From the NCBI RefSeq assembly GCF_003319115.1, contig NZ_QOHF01000011.1:62001-126000 (forward strand): a DNA stretch of 64,000 bases, read 5' to 3'. Made by a program: the position numbers and the translations under genes. Source of the DNA: Geodermatophilus sp. TF02-6 (GTDB taxonomy: Bacteria; Actinomycetota; Actinomycetes; Mycobacteriales; Geodermatophilaceae). Positions 16,648 through 24,430 of this stretch are shown piece after piece (positions within the stretch are counted from its first letter, which is position 1; every line of letters starts with the position of its first letter). Under the pieces are notes generated by a model. That model worked only from the letters and a program-made list of their open reading frames with translations. It did not search any database and had not been told where the DNA came from.

Positions 16648-16992
16648 TCAGCTGGCGCGGGTGCGCCGGCCGCGCAGCACCTCCAGGCGCTCGGCCAGCA
16701 CCTCCTCGAGGTCCTCCACCGACCGGCGCTCCAGGAGCATGTCCCAGTGCGTCCGCGGCGGCTTGACCTTCTTGGGGGCCGGCTCGACGCCCCCGACGAG
16801 CTTGGCGGCCGACCCGTCGAACTTGCACTCCCAGGTGTCGGGCAGCTCGGCGTCGTCGGCGAAGGGCACGGTGAACAGGTGGCCCGACGGGCACCGGTAG
16901 TCGGCGTACTGCCGCTCGATCGGCGCGGTGTTCCGCTCGGTCTCGTAGCTCACGCTGCCCAGTCGGCTGCCCCGCAGGGACCGCTCGGCCAT
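16648..16992 (-). CDS. rbpA: RNA polymerase-binding protein RbpA
   Basis: This 114-residue actinobacterial RNA polymerase activator binds the principal sigma factor and stabilises open complexes. Features are the N-terminal MAERSLRGSRLGSVSYETE tail, the zinc-like core (YRCPSGHLFTVPF and LPDTWECKFDG), and the C-terminal sigma-interaction helix (EDLEEVLAERLEVLR). ATG 16992 is preceded by a GAGAGGA ribosome site; an upstream frame extension to 17058 lacks homology. A SigR-type promoter lies about 90 bases upstream. Confidence 0.95.
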   Translation of the reverse strand: MAERSLRGSRLGSVSYETERNTAPIERQYADYRCPSGHLFTVPFADDAELPDTWECKFDGSAAKLVGGVEPAPKKVKPPRTHWDMLLERRSVEDLEEVLAERLEVLRGRRTRAS

Positions 16993-17081
16993 GGCACACC
17001 GTCCTCTCGTGCTGGTGGTGTCGGTCGGTCGTCGACGTCGCTGGGCGGGGGTACCCACCCGGGGAGGGAGTCGAAAAGACC

Positions 17082-17107
17082 AACGACGGATTCCGCGGAG
17101 GAATTCC
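17082..17107 (-). promoter_or_regulatory. SigR-type promoter of rbpA (GGAAT-N18-GTT)
   Basis: On the minus strand GGAAT (17103-17107) and GTT (17082-17084) are separated by exactly 18 bases, the published consensus of the thiol-stress sigma factor SigR/SigH. In Streptomyces rbpA is a known SigR target, which supports the call. The -35 region sits inside an inverted repeat (GATTCCGCGG / CCGCGGAATC, 17089-17115). Confidence 0.75.
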
Positions 17108-17134
17108 GCGGAATCGGTTCTCCATCATCGCATG

Positions 17135-17147
17135 GAGTGGTATACCC
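17135..17147. promoter_or_regulatory. Palindrome GTGGTATACCCAC upstream of rbpA
   Basis: A near-perfect 13-base dyad lies in the 237-base spacer between rbpA and the MFS gene. It may be an operator or a second promoter element; no assignment can be made. Confidence 0.35.
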
Positions 17148-17229
17148 ACCCGCCGGCACCCCCGGGAGGGTGGGTCGGGGCCGGGCGGGCCCTGCGGAGC
17201 GCCGTTGCGCGGGAGCCGCGCCGGCGCGG

Positions 17230-18582
17230 TCACAGGCGCTCCGGTGGGGTGTTGCCCGCCGCGACCACGGCGCGGCGGATGGGCAGGGCGGCGAGTGCGA
17301 CGAAGCCGGCCACGAAGAAGACGACCAGGCTGACGATGGCCAGCCGGTAGGAGCCGGTCAGCTGGTAGGTCAGCCCGAACGCCAGCGGTCCGAGCCAGCT
17401 GGTCCCGCGGTCGCTGATCTCGTAGAAGCCGAAGTACTCCGCCTCCTTGCCGGCCGGGATCAGCTGGCTGAACAGCGACCGTGACAGCGCCTGCGTGCCG
17501 CCCTGCACCAGGCCGATGACGGCGGCCAGCGCGTAGAACTGCCCCACCGCGCCCGCCTCGAGGAAGAACGCGGCGACCAGCACGGCGATCCAGGCCACCA
17601 GAGCCCCCAGCACCACGCGCTTGGCGCCGTACCGCCCGGCCAGCCGCCCCAGGCCCAGGGCGCCGGCGACGGCCACCACCTGCACCATGAGGATGGCGCC
17701 GGTCAGCACCGACTGCTCCAGGCCCAGCTCCTCGGTGGCGTAGGTCGCCGACAGCGAGATGACCGTCTGCACGCCGTCGTTGAACAGCAGGTAGGCGCCG
17801 AGGAACCACAGCGTCAGCGGGAACGCCCGCATCTGGCGCAGCGTCGCGGCCAGCTGCCGGAAGCCGCTGCGCGGCCGCGCCCCGGCGTCGCGCACCGGAC
17901 GGTCGCGCAGCCGGGACAGCGTGAACCCGGTGAAGGCCCCCCACCACAGCCCCGCCGTCGCCAGGCAGATGCGCACGGCCTCGCCCGTGGTGAGCCCGAG
18001 GGACGGCGCGGCGAGCACCAGGCCCAGGTGGACGGCGAGCAGCAGCGCTCCGCCGACGTAGCCGAACGCCCAGCCCCGGCTGGACACGGCGTCCCGCTCG
18101 TCGGGGCCGGCCAGGTCGGGCAGCCACGAGTAGTACACGACCGTGGCCGCGCCGAAGCAGATGTTGGCCAGCACGAACAACGCCGCGCCCAGCAGGTAGC
18201 GGCCGTCGGCGACGAAGAACAGCCCGGTGGTCGCCAGCGCGCCCAGCACGGCCGCCCCGCCGAGCAGAGCCCGTTTGCGGCCGGTCCGGTCGGCGACCGC
18301 GCCGGTCAGCGGCAGGACCAGCACCTGCAGCACGACCGACAGCGACAGCACGTAGGAGAACCAGCTGCCCGGGGGGATGGACAAGCCCAACACCGCCAGC
18401 CGGCCGTCGGGCCCGGCGCCGTCCTCGGCCACCGAGGTCAGGTAGGGGCCGAGGAAGACCGTGGTGACGCTGGTGTTGAACACCGACATCGCCCAGTCGT
18501 AGGAGTACCAGCCCAGACGCTCGCGGCGCAGGGCCCGGTCGACGCCGGGCGCGGTCGGCCCGGTGGCCGAGGCGGTGGTCAC
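17230..18582 (-). CDS. MFS transporter, UMF1 / Atg22-like family
   Basis: This ~450-residue transporter has about 12 membrane helices. The start (LGWYSYDWAMSVFNTSVTTVFLGPYL), the loop ADRTGRKRALL, YYSWLPDLAGPDERDAVSSRGWAFGYVGG, and the late QALSRSLFSQLIPAGKEAEYFGFYEISDRGTSWLGP block identify the UMF1 subgroup related to yeast Atg22 vacuolar effluxers. The substrate is unknown; amino acid efflux is an extrapolation. I chose GTG 18582; the frame extends to 18621 without homology. Confidence 0.88.
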   Translation of the reverse strand: MTTASATGPTAPGVDRALRRERLGWYSYDWAMSVFNTSVTTVFLGPYLTSVAEDGAGPDGRLAVLGLSIPPGSWFSYVLSLSVVLQVLVLPLTGAVADRTGRKRALLGGAAVLGALATTGLFFVADGRYLLGAALFVLANICFGAATVVYYSWLPDLAGPDERDAVSSRGWAFGYVGGALLLAVHLGLVLAAPSLGLTTGEAVRICLATAGLWWGAFTGFTLSRLRDRPVRDAGARPRSGFRQLAATLRQMRAFPLTLWFLGAYLLFNDGVQTVISLSATYATEELGLEQSVLTGAILMVQVVAVAGALGLGRLAGRYGAKRVVLGALVAWIAVLVAAFFLEAGAVGQFYALAAVIGLVQGGTQALSRSLFSQLIPAGKEAEYFGFYEISDRGTSWLGPLAFGLTYQLTGSYRLAIVSLVVFFVAGFVALAALPIRRAVVAAGNTPPERL

Positions 18583-18745
18583 CGGCGCAGCGTGACAGCC
18601 GGTGGGGGAGCGGTCCACCACCGGCCCGGTCCGCGCCGCTCAGGCGATGTCGTCGCCACCGCCACCGAGTGAGTCGACGTCGCCGATGGGGTCGGGCGCC
18701 AGGCGCGGATGCGGTCACCGAGGCAGCTGGCCAGCGCCGACCCGC

Positions 18746-19522
18746 TCATCGGGGCACCCACTGCCCGCGCCTCTCCAGGATCCCGCGCAGCATCGCCGGA
18801 CGGTCGGTCATCACCCCGTCCACGCCGAGGTCGAGCATCGCCGTCGTCTCGGCCTCGGTGTCCACCGTCCACACGTGCACCTGCAGGCCGCGGGCGTGCG
18901 CCGCGGCGATGAACCGCTCGTCGACCAGCGCCCGCCCACCCAGCTGCAGCGGCACCTGGGCGCACCCGGCCGGGATGCGCACCAGCCCGGCCGCGCGGGG
19001 GGAGTAGGAGGACAGCCGCAGCGCCGCCACCCCCCGTGGGCCCAGCGAGGTGCACACCGACGGGCCGAACACCCGCCGGGCGGCGGCGATGCGTGCGTCG
19101 GAGAACGAGCCCAGGCAGATCCGGTCGGTCACGCCCAGCCGCCGCACCACCCCGGCCAGCGGAGCCAGCACACCGGCGGCCTTGATGTCGAGGTTGAACC
19201 GCACATCGGGCCAGGCGCCGAGCAGCTCCTCCAACCGCAGGATCGGCTCCCGCCCGCCGACGCGCGCGGCGGCCACCTCCGCCCACGGCAGTTGGTCGAT
19301 CCGGCCGCAGCGGTCGGTGACCCGGTCGAGCGTGGCGTCGTGGAAGACCACCGGCACCCCGTCGGCGGTCACCCGGACGTCGGTCTCCAGGTACCGGTAG
19401 CCCATGGCGACGCAGGCCTCGAACGCCGGCATCGAGTTCTCCAGGTGCTCGATGGCCCCACCGCGGTGGGCCATCGCGATCGGGGTCGGCCCGTCGAGGA
19501 ACGCATACCGGACGCCGACCAC
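18746..19522 (-). CDS. Glycerophosphodiester phosphodiesterase
   Basis: This 258-residue TIM-barrel enzyme hydrolyses glycerophosphodiesters to glycerol-3-phosphate and an alcohol. The catalytic region AMAHRGGAIEHLENSMPAFE, YLETDVRVTADGVPVVFHD and FNLDIKA is intact, with two Glu, Asp and His residues for calcium and acid-base catalysis. The C-terminal VHVWTVDTEAETTAMLDLGV and DGVMTDRP are typical. I chose GTG 19522 because a -10 TAGCGT (19530-19535, minus strand) lies exactly 7 bases upstream; GTG 19531 is an alternative. No signal peptide is seen, so it is cytoplasmic. Confidence 0.9.
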   Translation of the reverse strand: MVGVRYAFLDGPTPIAMAHRGGAIEHLENSMPAFEACVAMGYRYLETDVRVTADGVPVVFHDATLDRVTDRCGRIDQLPWAEVAAARVGGREPILRLEELLGAWPDVRFNLDIKAAGVLAPLAGVVRRLGVTDRICLGSFSDARIAAARRVFGPSVCTSLGPRGVAALRLSSYSPRAAGLVRIPAGCAQVPLQLGGRALVDERFIAAAHARGLQVHVWTVDTEAETTAMLDLGVDGVMTDRPAMLRGILERRGQWVPR

Positions 19523-19787
19523 GGGCGACACGCTAACGCCGGTCGTCCCCTCCCCGGTCGAGGCCTCGGTGCCGCTGTCCAGGGCGGCCGGCAGCACGGC
19601 TGTCGGCCGCTGCGGCACCGGCGTGGTGACCTGGGCCCACAACCGTCCGGCGCCTTCGCAGCGGTCCTCTCCACTCGGCTCGGATCGGGGCGGGGCCCTC
19701 GTCGTCCGCAGCGCCCGCGGACCTGCCGATGACGGTGTCGCCCACACACGGCGCTGAGCACCCCGGGCCTCGATCAGCCTGGTGTAT

Positions 19788-19802
19788 CCGTTATCCCCAA
19801 CT
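19788..19802 (+). repeat. Polar terminus motif copy 3
   Basis: CCGTTATCCCCAACT on the plus strand, between two divergent leaderless genes, 1.3 kb left of dif and pointing toward it. Confidence 0.8.
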
Positions 19803-19971
19803 GTGAAACCACAACACTCACAGGGACCCTCACACCAGAGGAGCGACAAGCCGAACTCACAACGACGCGCAACCGAACGACCTTGCCGGTGACGTCCACC
19901 CCGACCGGATGGTGGGGGAGTGCCAGGCGTGTCCTCCGGTCCTGTCGGTACCGCGGTCTACCGTGCGCTCC

Positions 19972-20391
19972 GTGGCCGAGCGACACGTGAAGCGGACGAC
20001 GGACGAGGAGGCATCGACCGGGGCCGGGCTGCCCAGCCCCCGGCGGGGGAGCGGCACCGAGCGCCGCTGCGGCTGGTGCCGCCGGGTGCTGGCGCAGCAG
20101 GGTTCGGTCGGCAGGCCGCGCCAGTACTGCGGCCAGGCCTGCCGGCAGCGCGCCTACGAGCAGCGCTCCGCGACGGCGCGGGCCGGCCTGTCCGGCGACG
20201 TCGTCATGGTCAGACGCGCTGAGCTCGACGGCCTGCAGGACCGGCTGTACCAGTTGCGCTGCGCCCTGGAGGACGTGCAGACCCTGCTCAGCGAGCGGCC
20301 CACCAAGGCCGAGCTGGAACGGTCCCTGGCCGACCTGGTCCGCTCGACCGGCCGGCTGGACAAGCTCTGGGTCTCCGAGCGCGCCGGCTGA
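19972..20391 (+). CDS. Small Cys-rich putative zinc-binding protein, paralogue A
   Basis: This 139-residue protein has a compact putative zinc site: CGWC at about 39-42, then G-P-x-QYCGQACRQRAYEQR (C-x3-C), followed by a C-terminal helical part (LDGLQDRLYQLRCALEDVQT). The spacing CxxC...CxxxCR-x-RAxEQ recurs in the protein at 61390-61887, so the two define a small family. I do not know its function; DNA or RNA binding is plausible. GTG 19972 is set by a -10 TACCGT (19959-19964) exactly 7 bases upstream, a leaderless start. Confidence 0.75.
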   Translation: MAERHVKRTTDEEASTGAGLPSPRRGSGTERRCGWCRRVLAQQGSVGRPRQYCGQACRQRAYEQRSATARAGLSGDVVMVRRAELDGLQDRLYQLRCALEDVQTLLSERPTKAELERSLADLVRSTGRLDKLWVSERAG

Positions 20392-20415
20392 CCGTCCGTC
20401 CCCGCCGGCGCCCGG

Positions 20416-20652
20416 TCAGTTGTCCGCGTCGTCGTTGACGTTGCCCTGCTCGGCACCGCCCGAGGGGTCGGAGTTGTTCGGCAGGTTCTCGCGGTCGGCG
20501 TCCCCGGTGTCGACCTGCTGCTCGTTGCCGGTGTCGGTGGTCCCGTCGCCTTGGTCCCCGCTCCCGGCGGCTGCGCAGGCGGTCATCGTCGCACCGCCTC
20601 CGAACAGCGCCAGGGCGGTCATCAGAGCGGCGATCAGGCGTCGGAGTTGCAT
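20416..20652 (-). CDS. Small acidic lipoprotein
   Basis: This 78-residue protein has a signal peptide (MQLRRLIAALMTALALFGGG) ending in a weak lipobox ATMTAC, with Cys at about 26, followed by a low-complexity Asp/Gly/Gln/Asn-rich tail. It should be lipid-anchored outside the membrane. No family is recognised. The start ATG 20652 is leaderless: a -10 TAGGGT (20659-20664, minus strand) lies 6 bases upstream. Confidence 0.65.
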   Translation of the reverse strand: MQLRRLIAALMTALALFGGGATMTACAAAGSGDQGDGTTDTGNEQQVDTGDADRENLPNNSDPSGGAEQGNVNDDADN

Positions 20653-20723
20653 GGTTCGACCCTAAGCAGCACCCGGTCGGCCTGCCCGTCGAGACGCCGG
20701 GCTGCCGAGGGACACCACCCGTA

Positions 20724-20743
20724 ATTCGTCACAGTGACGGAAT
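20724..20743. promoter_or_regulatory. Dyad ATTCGTCAC-A-GTGACGGAAT
   Basis: Near-perfect inverted repeat centred on 20733, about 70 bases upstream of the lipoprotein gene start. It resembles a dimeric regulator site; its identity is unknown. Confidence 0.45.
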
Positions 20744-21108
20744 GGAGGTCCGGGGGAGTGAATGCGGGGAGAGGGGCCACCGAGCGCGATTGGGGGGACC
20801 GTCGGGTTGCCGGCCATCGCGGACGCCAGCCGGCCAGCCGGCCGGCCAGCCGGCACAGGTGTGGTCCGACGGGTCGGCGTCGCGGAGTCCGGATTCCGGC
20901 GGACCGAGCCGACGCGGCCGAGGCGGAGGACCGCCGAGGAGCTCGGGGCGGACACCAGGTCACCGCACAGCGGCCGCAGCGACGTCCTGGTCCGCACCGC
21001 ACTCGACGCCCGGGTTTGCGCCGTGGGCGGTGATCGGCCCAGCCCGTCGGGCGTCTCGGCCCGGCAGCCCGATCCTGGTCCGACCGGCCCTTCCGCCCAT
21101 GCATCCCC

Positions 21109-21136
21109 TACGCCGATAATGCACATTATGTCAACT
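21109..21136 (+). other. dif: Chromosome dimer resolution site dif
   Basis: The left (XerC) arm is TACGCCGATAA, the centre TGCACA and the right (XerD) arm TTATGTCAACT: 11-6-11, the dif architecture. The core ATAATGCACATTATGT differs from the E. coli dif core at two positions, and the whole fits the actinobacterial consensus I recall (GCCGATAATnnACATTATGTCAA). XerCD resolves chromosome dimers here with FtsK. It marks the replication terminus. Confidence 0.9.
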
Positions 21137-21336
21137 AAGAGAGCCGCGGTCCTCCTCCACGAGTTTCCTGCCGGATGATCCGGCAATTGGGTGGCACACC
21201 CGCGCGCTGTACGTGCTGCGAGGGGACGACCAGTCCCCTGCGTGAGCTCCGCGCCCTCGCTCACCGGTCTTCCTGGGCGCTCGGTCCCCGGCCGTAGGCG
21301 CCTGCGGACGACACGGGCTCGACATCCGGTTGCCGG

Positions 21337-21711
21337 TCAGGTGAGCGTGAGGACGTCGTAGTCGGCGAAGCGCCGGTCAGCCGTGACGAGGACGAACCTC
21401 CGCCGGAGCGCCTGGGCGATGAGCATCCGGTCGAACGGGTCGTCGTGGTGACGTGGGAGCGCGCCGACGGCGAGGCCGTCCTCCACCGTGATCGGCAGCG
21501 CGTCGAACCCGTGGTGCTCGATCTGATCGGCGAGGTCGGTGGGGACGGAGAGCTTGCCGAGCGCCCCCTTGATCACCACCTCCCAGGCAGAGACGGCCGA
21601 CACCGCAACCGCGGTGCTCGGATCCGCGATCGCCTCGCGCATCGCCGAGGTCAGCCGGCGGTCGTCGACCAGCCACCACAGCAGGACGTGCGTGTCGAGC
21701 AGGAGCGTCAC
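21337..21711 (-). CDS. vapC: VapC family toxin (PIN-domain RNase)
   Basis: This 124-residue PIN-domain ribonuclease is the toxin of a type II pair. Acidic metal residues are visible in LLLDTHVLLWWL (Asp), SAVSAWEVVIKGALGKL (Glu), and DDPFDRMLIAQAL and LVTADRRFADYDV (Asp). It overlaps the antitoxin gene by 4 bases (TGA/ATG type), so the two are co-translated. Known VapC proteins cut tRNA or rRNA; the target here is unknown. It begins a short island right after dif. Confidence 0.92.
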   Translation of the reverse strand: MTLLLDTHVLLWWLVDDRRLTSAMREAIADPSTAVAVSAVSAWEVVIKGALGKLSVPTDLADQIEHHGFDALPITVEDGLAVGALPRHHDDPFDRMLIAQALRRRFVLVTADRRFADYDVLTLT

Positions 21712-21953
21712 GAGGACGAGGCACCGCGGAAGGCGGCCAGCACGCTCTCCGGCGTCTCGTCGAAGTCCTCGGCGATGACCACGCGCCCGCGCCAGGAACC
21801 CGGCTCCCGCCGTTGCCGGGGCGCCGAAACGGGGACCAGCCGGGCGACCGGCTTTCCCGCCCGGGCGATCACCACGTCCTCCCCTCGCTCGACGGCCTCG
21901 AGCAGGCGGGACAGGTGTGTTTTGGCCTCGTGGACGTTGACGCTCCGTTCCAT
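21708..21953 (-). CDS. vapB: VapB/Phd family antitoxin
   Basis: This 81-residue Phd/YefM-type antitoxin starts with SVNVHEAKTHLSRLLEAVERGE, the DNA-binding half, followed by EDVVIARAGKPVARLVPV and a flexible acidic tail (IAEDFDETPESVLAAF) that should wrap VapC. It is the first gene of the pair and normally autoregulates. Two 7-base direct repeats GACTAAG (21968-21974 and 21978-21984) lie just upstream and could be its operator. Confidence 0.9.
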   Translation of the reverse strand: MERSVNVHEAKTHLSRLLEAVERGEDVVIARAGKPVARLVPVSAPRQRREPGSWRGRVVIAEDFDETPESVLAAFRGASSS

Positions 21954-21967
21954 GACCCCAGGGTGCT

Positions 21968-21990
21968 GACTAAGCCGGACTAAGTCAACT
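21968..21990. promoter_or_regulatory. vapBC upstream repeats; half dif-like arm
   Basis: GACTAAG occurs twice here, and CTAAGTCAACT (21980-21990) matches the XerD arm of dif at 9 of 11 bases in the same direction. On the minus strand TTGACT could be the vapB -35. The XerC half is not conserved. Confidence 0.4.
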
Positions 21991-22060
21991 AGCGGCCCGA
22001 TGACTTCCCGGGTCTGCGACCGTCAGCACGGCGACCCAGCGTGGACCCCGAGGAGGATCT

Positions 22061-22426
22061 GTGCCCAGCAACGTCACCCCGATCATCGTCACCCGCGATC
22101 TCGAGCGGCTGGCCCGCTTCTACACCGGCCTGACCGGTGGCACGCAGAACACTCGCATACCCGAGGACGGGCCGGCGTTCTACCTGGGGCTTCAGGTCGG
22201 GAACTCCGAGCTGGGCATCGTCAGTGACGAGTCGGTCGAGCTCGGCAGCCCCGGCCGGGTGTTGATCAGCCTTGAGGTCGCCGATGTCGACGCCGCCCTG
22301 GCACAGGTCGAGCTCCTGGGCGGCCGAGCGCCGGCACCTGCGAACGACATGCCGTGGGGCCAGCGCGTCGCGCACGTGACCGATCCCGACGGCAACGCCG
22401 TCAACCTGACGACGACGACGGCCTGA
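22061..22426 (+). CDS. VOC / glyoxalase-like domain protein
   Basis: This 121-residue single-domain vicinal-oxygen-chelate protein has the usual beta-alpha-beta-beta-beta pairs (VTPIIVTRDLERLARFYTGL; VLISLEVADVDAALAQVELL; HVTDPDGNAVNL). Members include glyoxalase, dioxygenases and drug-binding resistance proteins, so the function cannot be assigned. GTG 22061 has a strong GAGGAGG site. It converges on the broken LysE gene. Confidence 0.85.
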   Translation: MPSNVTPIIVTRDLERLARFYTGLTGGTQNTRIPEDGPAFYLGLQVGNSELGIVSDESVELGSPGRVLISLEVADVDAALAQVELLGGRAPAPANDMPWGQRVAHVTDPDGNAVNLTTTTA

Positions 22427-22481
22427 GGCACGGCGACCCCTGCTCGCCCACCTCGCCACTCCGCGGGAGCCGGCCCGCGTC

Positions 22482-23139
22482 TCAGCGACCGGACGCCGCG
22501 ACGCGCAGGCCGAGCGCGACGAGGACGGTCCCGCTGACCGCCTCCAGCCGCCGGCGGATCCGCGGCCGGCGGAACCAGGTCCCGGCCCGGGCGACGCCGG
22601 CGGCCAGCGCCAGGTACAGGCCGGTCTCCACGGTGACCTGCAGCAGCCCGAGCAGCGCCGTTCTGCCCAACACCGAGCCCTCGGCCGGGACGAACTGCGG
22701 ATAGGAGGCGATCATCAGGACGGCGGCCTTCGGGTTGGCCAGCTGCACGACCAGGCCCTCGGCGAACACCGTCCACCGGCACCGGAGACCCAGTGTTGGT
22801 GTCCACTCCCCCGGCATCTCCGGCGCCCGGCCCACGTGACGCGCCGCCCGCCAGGCACGAACGCCGAGCCCCAGCAGCACCGCGGCACCGACCACCCGCA
22901 GCACCAGGTAACCGATCTTCGATGCGGCCACGAGAGCGGCGAGACCTGTACCCGCGAACAACGCCCACGCGTAGAGACCCAGTTCCACCCCGAGCGCGGT
23001 GGGCACCGCCCCTGCCAGACCGCGCAGCGCTGCTCGGCGGATGACGAGTGCCATGGATGACGAGTGCCATCGCCGGCCCCGGCGAGGCTGCGATGAGCAA
23101 CACCGCGGTGAGGAAGACCGGCAGCGTCGACACCTCCAC
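22482..23139 (-). pseudogene. LysE/RhtB exporter broken by a 16-bp tandem duplication
   Basis: The protein is an amino-acid exporter of the LysE/RhtB family. The N-terminus (VSTLPVFLTAVLLIAASPGPAMALVI) is in one frame, and the rest (RRAALRGLAGAVPTALGVEL onward, through LANPKAAVLMIASYPQFV) is in another. The switch is explained by a perfect tandem copy of the 16 bases GGATGACGAGTGCCAT at 23039-23054 and 23055-23070. Removing one copy restores PGPAMALVIRRAALRG, the family sequence. The start GTG 23139 lacks a clear ribosome site. An internal ATG could still make a truncated 190-residue protein missing the first helix. Confidence 0.88.
23039..23070 (-). repeat. Perfect 16-bp tandem duplication
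   Basis: GGATGACGAGTGCCAT occurs twice with no gap. Because 16 is not a multiple of three, it shifts the LysE reading frame. Confidence 0.97.
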
Positions 23140-23232
23140 GGCAGGGATGCTGACGCTGGTCCTTCCCCATCGTCGATCGTCTTGGCTTCGTTGGGTTGGG
23201 CTGTTTGGTAGTGTCACGTGTATATGAGCTTT

Positions 23233-23246
23233 GTTAGGGATAACGG
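23233..23246 (-). repeat. Polar terminus motif copy 4
   Basis: Plus strand GTTAGGGATAACGG, that is CCGTTATCCCTAAC on the minus strand, pointing left toward dif. It shares 16 identical bases with copy 5. Confidence 0.75.
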
Positions 23247-23553
23247 CTACTTGATCATGAACCCGATCGGAGGTCGGCGTGCGGCTACGATGGCTCGGAC
23301 ATCGGCAGGGCGGATGGATCCCGTGACCCCGTCACCGTGCCGGCGAGCCGCCGCATGGTGCGCCCAGCGGGTGCGTCGACCTCCTGCGTTTGGCGGTGCA
23401 GGGGCCGGCCGGCGCTCCCGGCGCTGCCGGTTGGGAGCACGGACGGCGGTGGACGCGGCCGCCGCCGCGCTCGGCCGGCGCCTGGATCGGCGTGTGCCGA
23501 GCTCCCCCCTGTTCTTCATCGTCTGGTGTGGTGATGGGTGTGTTGTATCAGTT

Positions 23554-23567
23554 GTTAGGGATAACGG
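23554..23567 (-). repeat. Polar terminus motif copy 5
   Basis: Plus strand GTTAGGGATAACGG, identical to copy 4 including the preceding TT, and in the same direction toward dif. Confidence 0.75.
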
Positions 23568-23646
23568 AATGGGTAGAGGGTTGTCCCCCGGCGCGTCCCG
23601 GCTGGACGACGGCGGGCTCCCAGGTGGATGGGGTTGACTCGCCGCC

Positions 23647-24354
23647 GTGGACGTCGCCGAGCGCATCTGGACCCGCGTGACCACGCCCGTCCCCGAGCTG
23701 CCGACGACGGTCCTGCTCGGCGCGCTCCTCGCCGCCGCCGTCGTCGTCGCCACCCCGAGGCTGTGGCGGCCGGCCCGCACCGTGGTGACCGTCGCCCACG
23801 AGGGCGCGCACGGCCTGGTGGCGCTCGCGGCCGGACGGCGGCTGGCGGGCATCCGGCTGCACTCGGACACCTCCGGTCTGACCGTGTCCGCCGGCCCGCC
23901 CACCGGGGCCGGGATGGTGCTCACCTGCGCGGCCGGCCATCTCGGCCCCGCCCTGTTCGGGCTGGGCGCGGCCGCGCTGCTGACCGCCGGCCACGGCGTC
24001 GGCCTGCTGTGGGCGCTGGTGGGTCTGCTGGCGCTGCTGCTGGTGCAGATCCGCAACTGGTACGGCTTGTGGTCGGTGCTGGTCTGCGGCGCGGTGCTGC
24101 TCGCCGTGACCGCGTGGCTCTCAGCGGCGGGTCAGGCCGCCTTCGCCGCCGTCGCCACCTGGTTCCTGCTGCTGGCCGCCCCGAAGACCGTGGTCGAGCT
24201 GCAGCGCGCCCGCCGCCGGCGGAGCGCGCCGCACTCCGACGCCGACCAGCTCGCCCGGCTCACCCGCGTTCCGGCGCTGCTGTGGGTTGGGGTGTTCCTC
24301 CTCGTCGACGTCGGCGCGCTGCTGCTCGGCGGCTGGTGGCTGCTCGCCAGGTGA
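23647..24354 (+). CDS. M50B-like membrane metallopeptidase family protein
   Basis: This 235-residue membrane protein contains the zinc-peptidase motif HEGAHG (HExxH) in TVVTVAHEGAHGLVALAAGR (about 47-66), then hydrophobic helices (ALFGLGAAALLTA; LLWALVGLLALLLVQ; LLWVGVFLLVDVGALLL). It fits actinobacterial M50-like proteins of unknown substrate rather than true site-2 proteases with a PDZ domain. GTG 23647 comes 7 bases after TTGACT, a possible -10 for a leaderless start. A polar motif lies about 80 bases upstream. Confidence 0.8.
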   Translation: MDVAERIWTRVTTPVPELPTTVLLGALLAAAVVVATPRLWRPARTVVTVAHEGAHGLVALAAGRRLAGIRLHSDTSGLTVSAGPPTGAGMVLTCAAGHLGPALFGLGAAALLTAGHGVGLLWALVGLLALLLVQIRNWYGLWSVLVCGAVLLAVTAWLSAAGQAAFAAVATWFLLLAAPKTVVELQRARRRRSAPHSDADQLARLTRVPALLWVGVFLLVDVGALLLGGWWLLAR

Positions 24355-24372
24355 CGTGCTGGAACGGCCCTT

Positions 24373-24427
24373 GGCCCCGTCCAGAGGCTCGTCCCGAGCT
24401 TGCGAGGGATGAGGAGGACGGGGTCCT
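24373..24427 (-). repeat. Interspersed 3'-end repeat, copy R2
   Basis: 55 bases directly after the GH65 stop codon. On the minus strand it starts AGGACCCCGTCCTCCTCA and contains CTCGCAAGCTCGGG. It differs from copy R4 at only 3 positions. Its ends are inverted, so it can fold. Confidence 0.8.
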
Positions 24428-24430
24428 TTC

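Larger units (their letters stand above)
20653..21336. other. 684-base intergenic region holding dif
   Basis: No credible gene is present; open frames here are compositional. It holds an operator-like dyad (20724-20743), a run of CCAGCCGG-type repeats (20825-20857) and the dif site. A gene-free zone around dif is common in bacteria. Confidence 0.7.
23140..23646. other. Intergenic region with two polar motifs
   Basis: 507 bases without a convincing gene. A plus-strand frame across it begins at ATG 23224 in sequence with no homology and biased composition. The two polar motifs near its ends are direct repeats 321 bases apart. Confidence 0.6.

Noticed and set aside
20825-20857. CCGGCCAG repeats near dif as a CRISPR-like array
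   Set aside because: Units are under 10 bases with no spacers; simple GC-rich slippage.
23233-23567. Resemblance of GTTAGGGATAAC to the I-SceI homing site
   Set aside because: The match is limited to about 10 bases, no homing endonuclease gene is present, and other copies read GTTGGGGATAAC.
23224-23637. Plus-strand frame spanning the two polar motifs near 23.2-23.6 kb
   Set aside because: No ribosome site, no homology, Arg/Ala-rich composition; the repeated residues VRDNG arise from the DNA motif itself.
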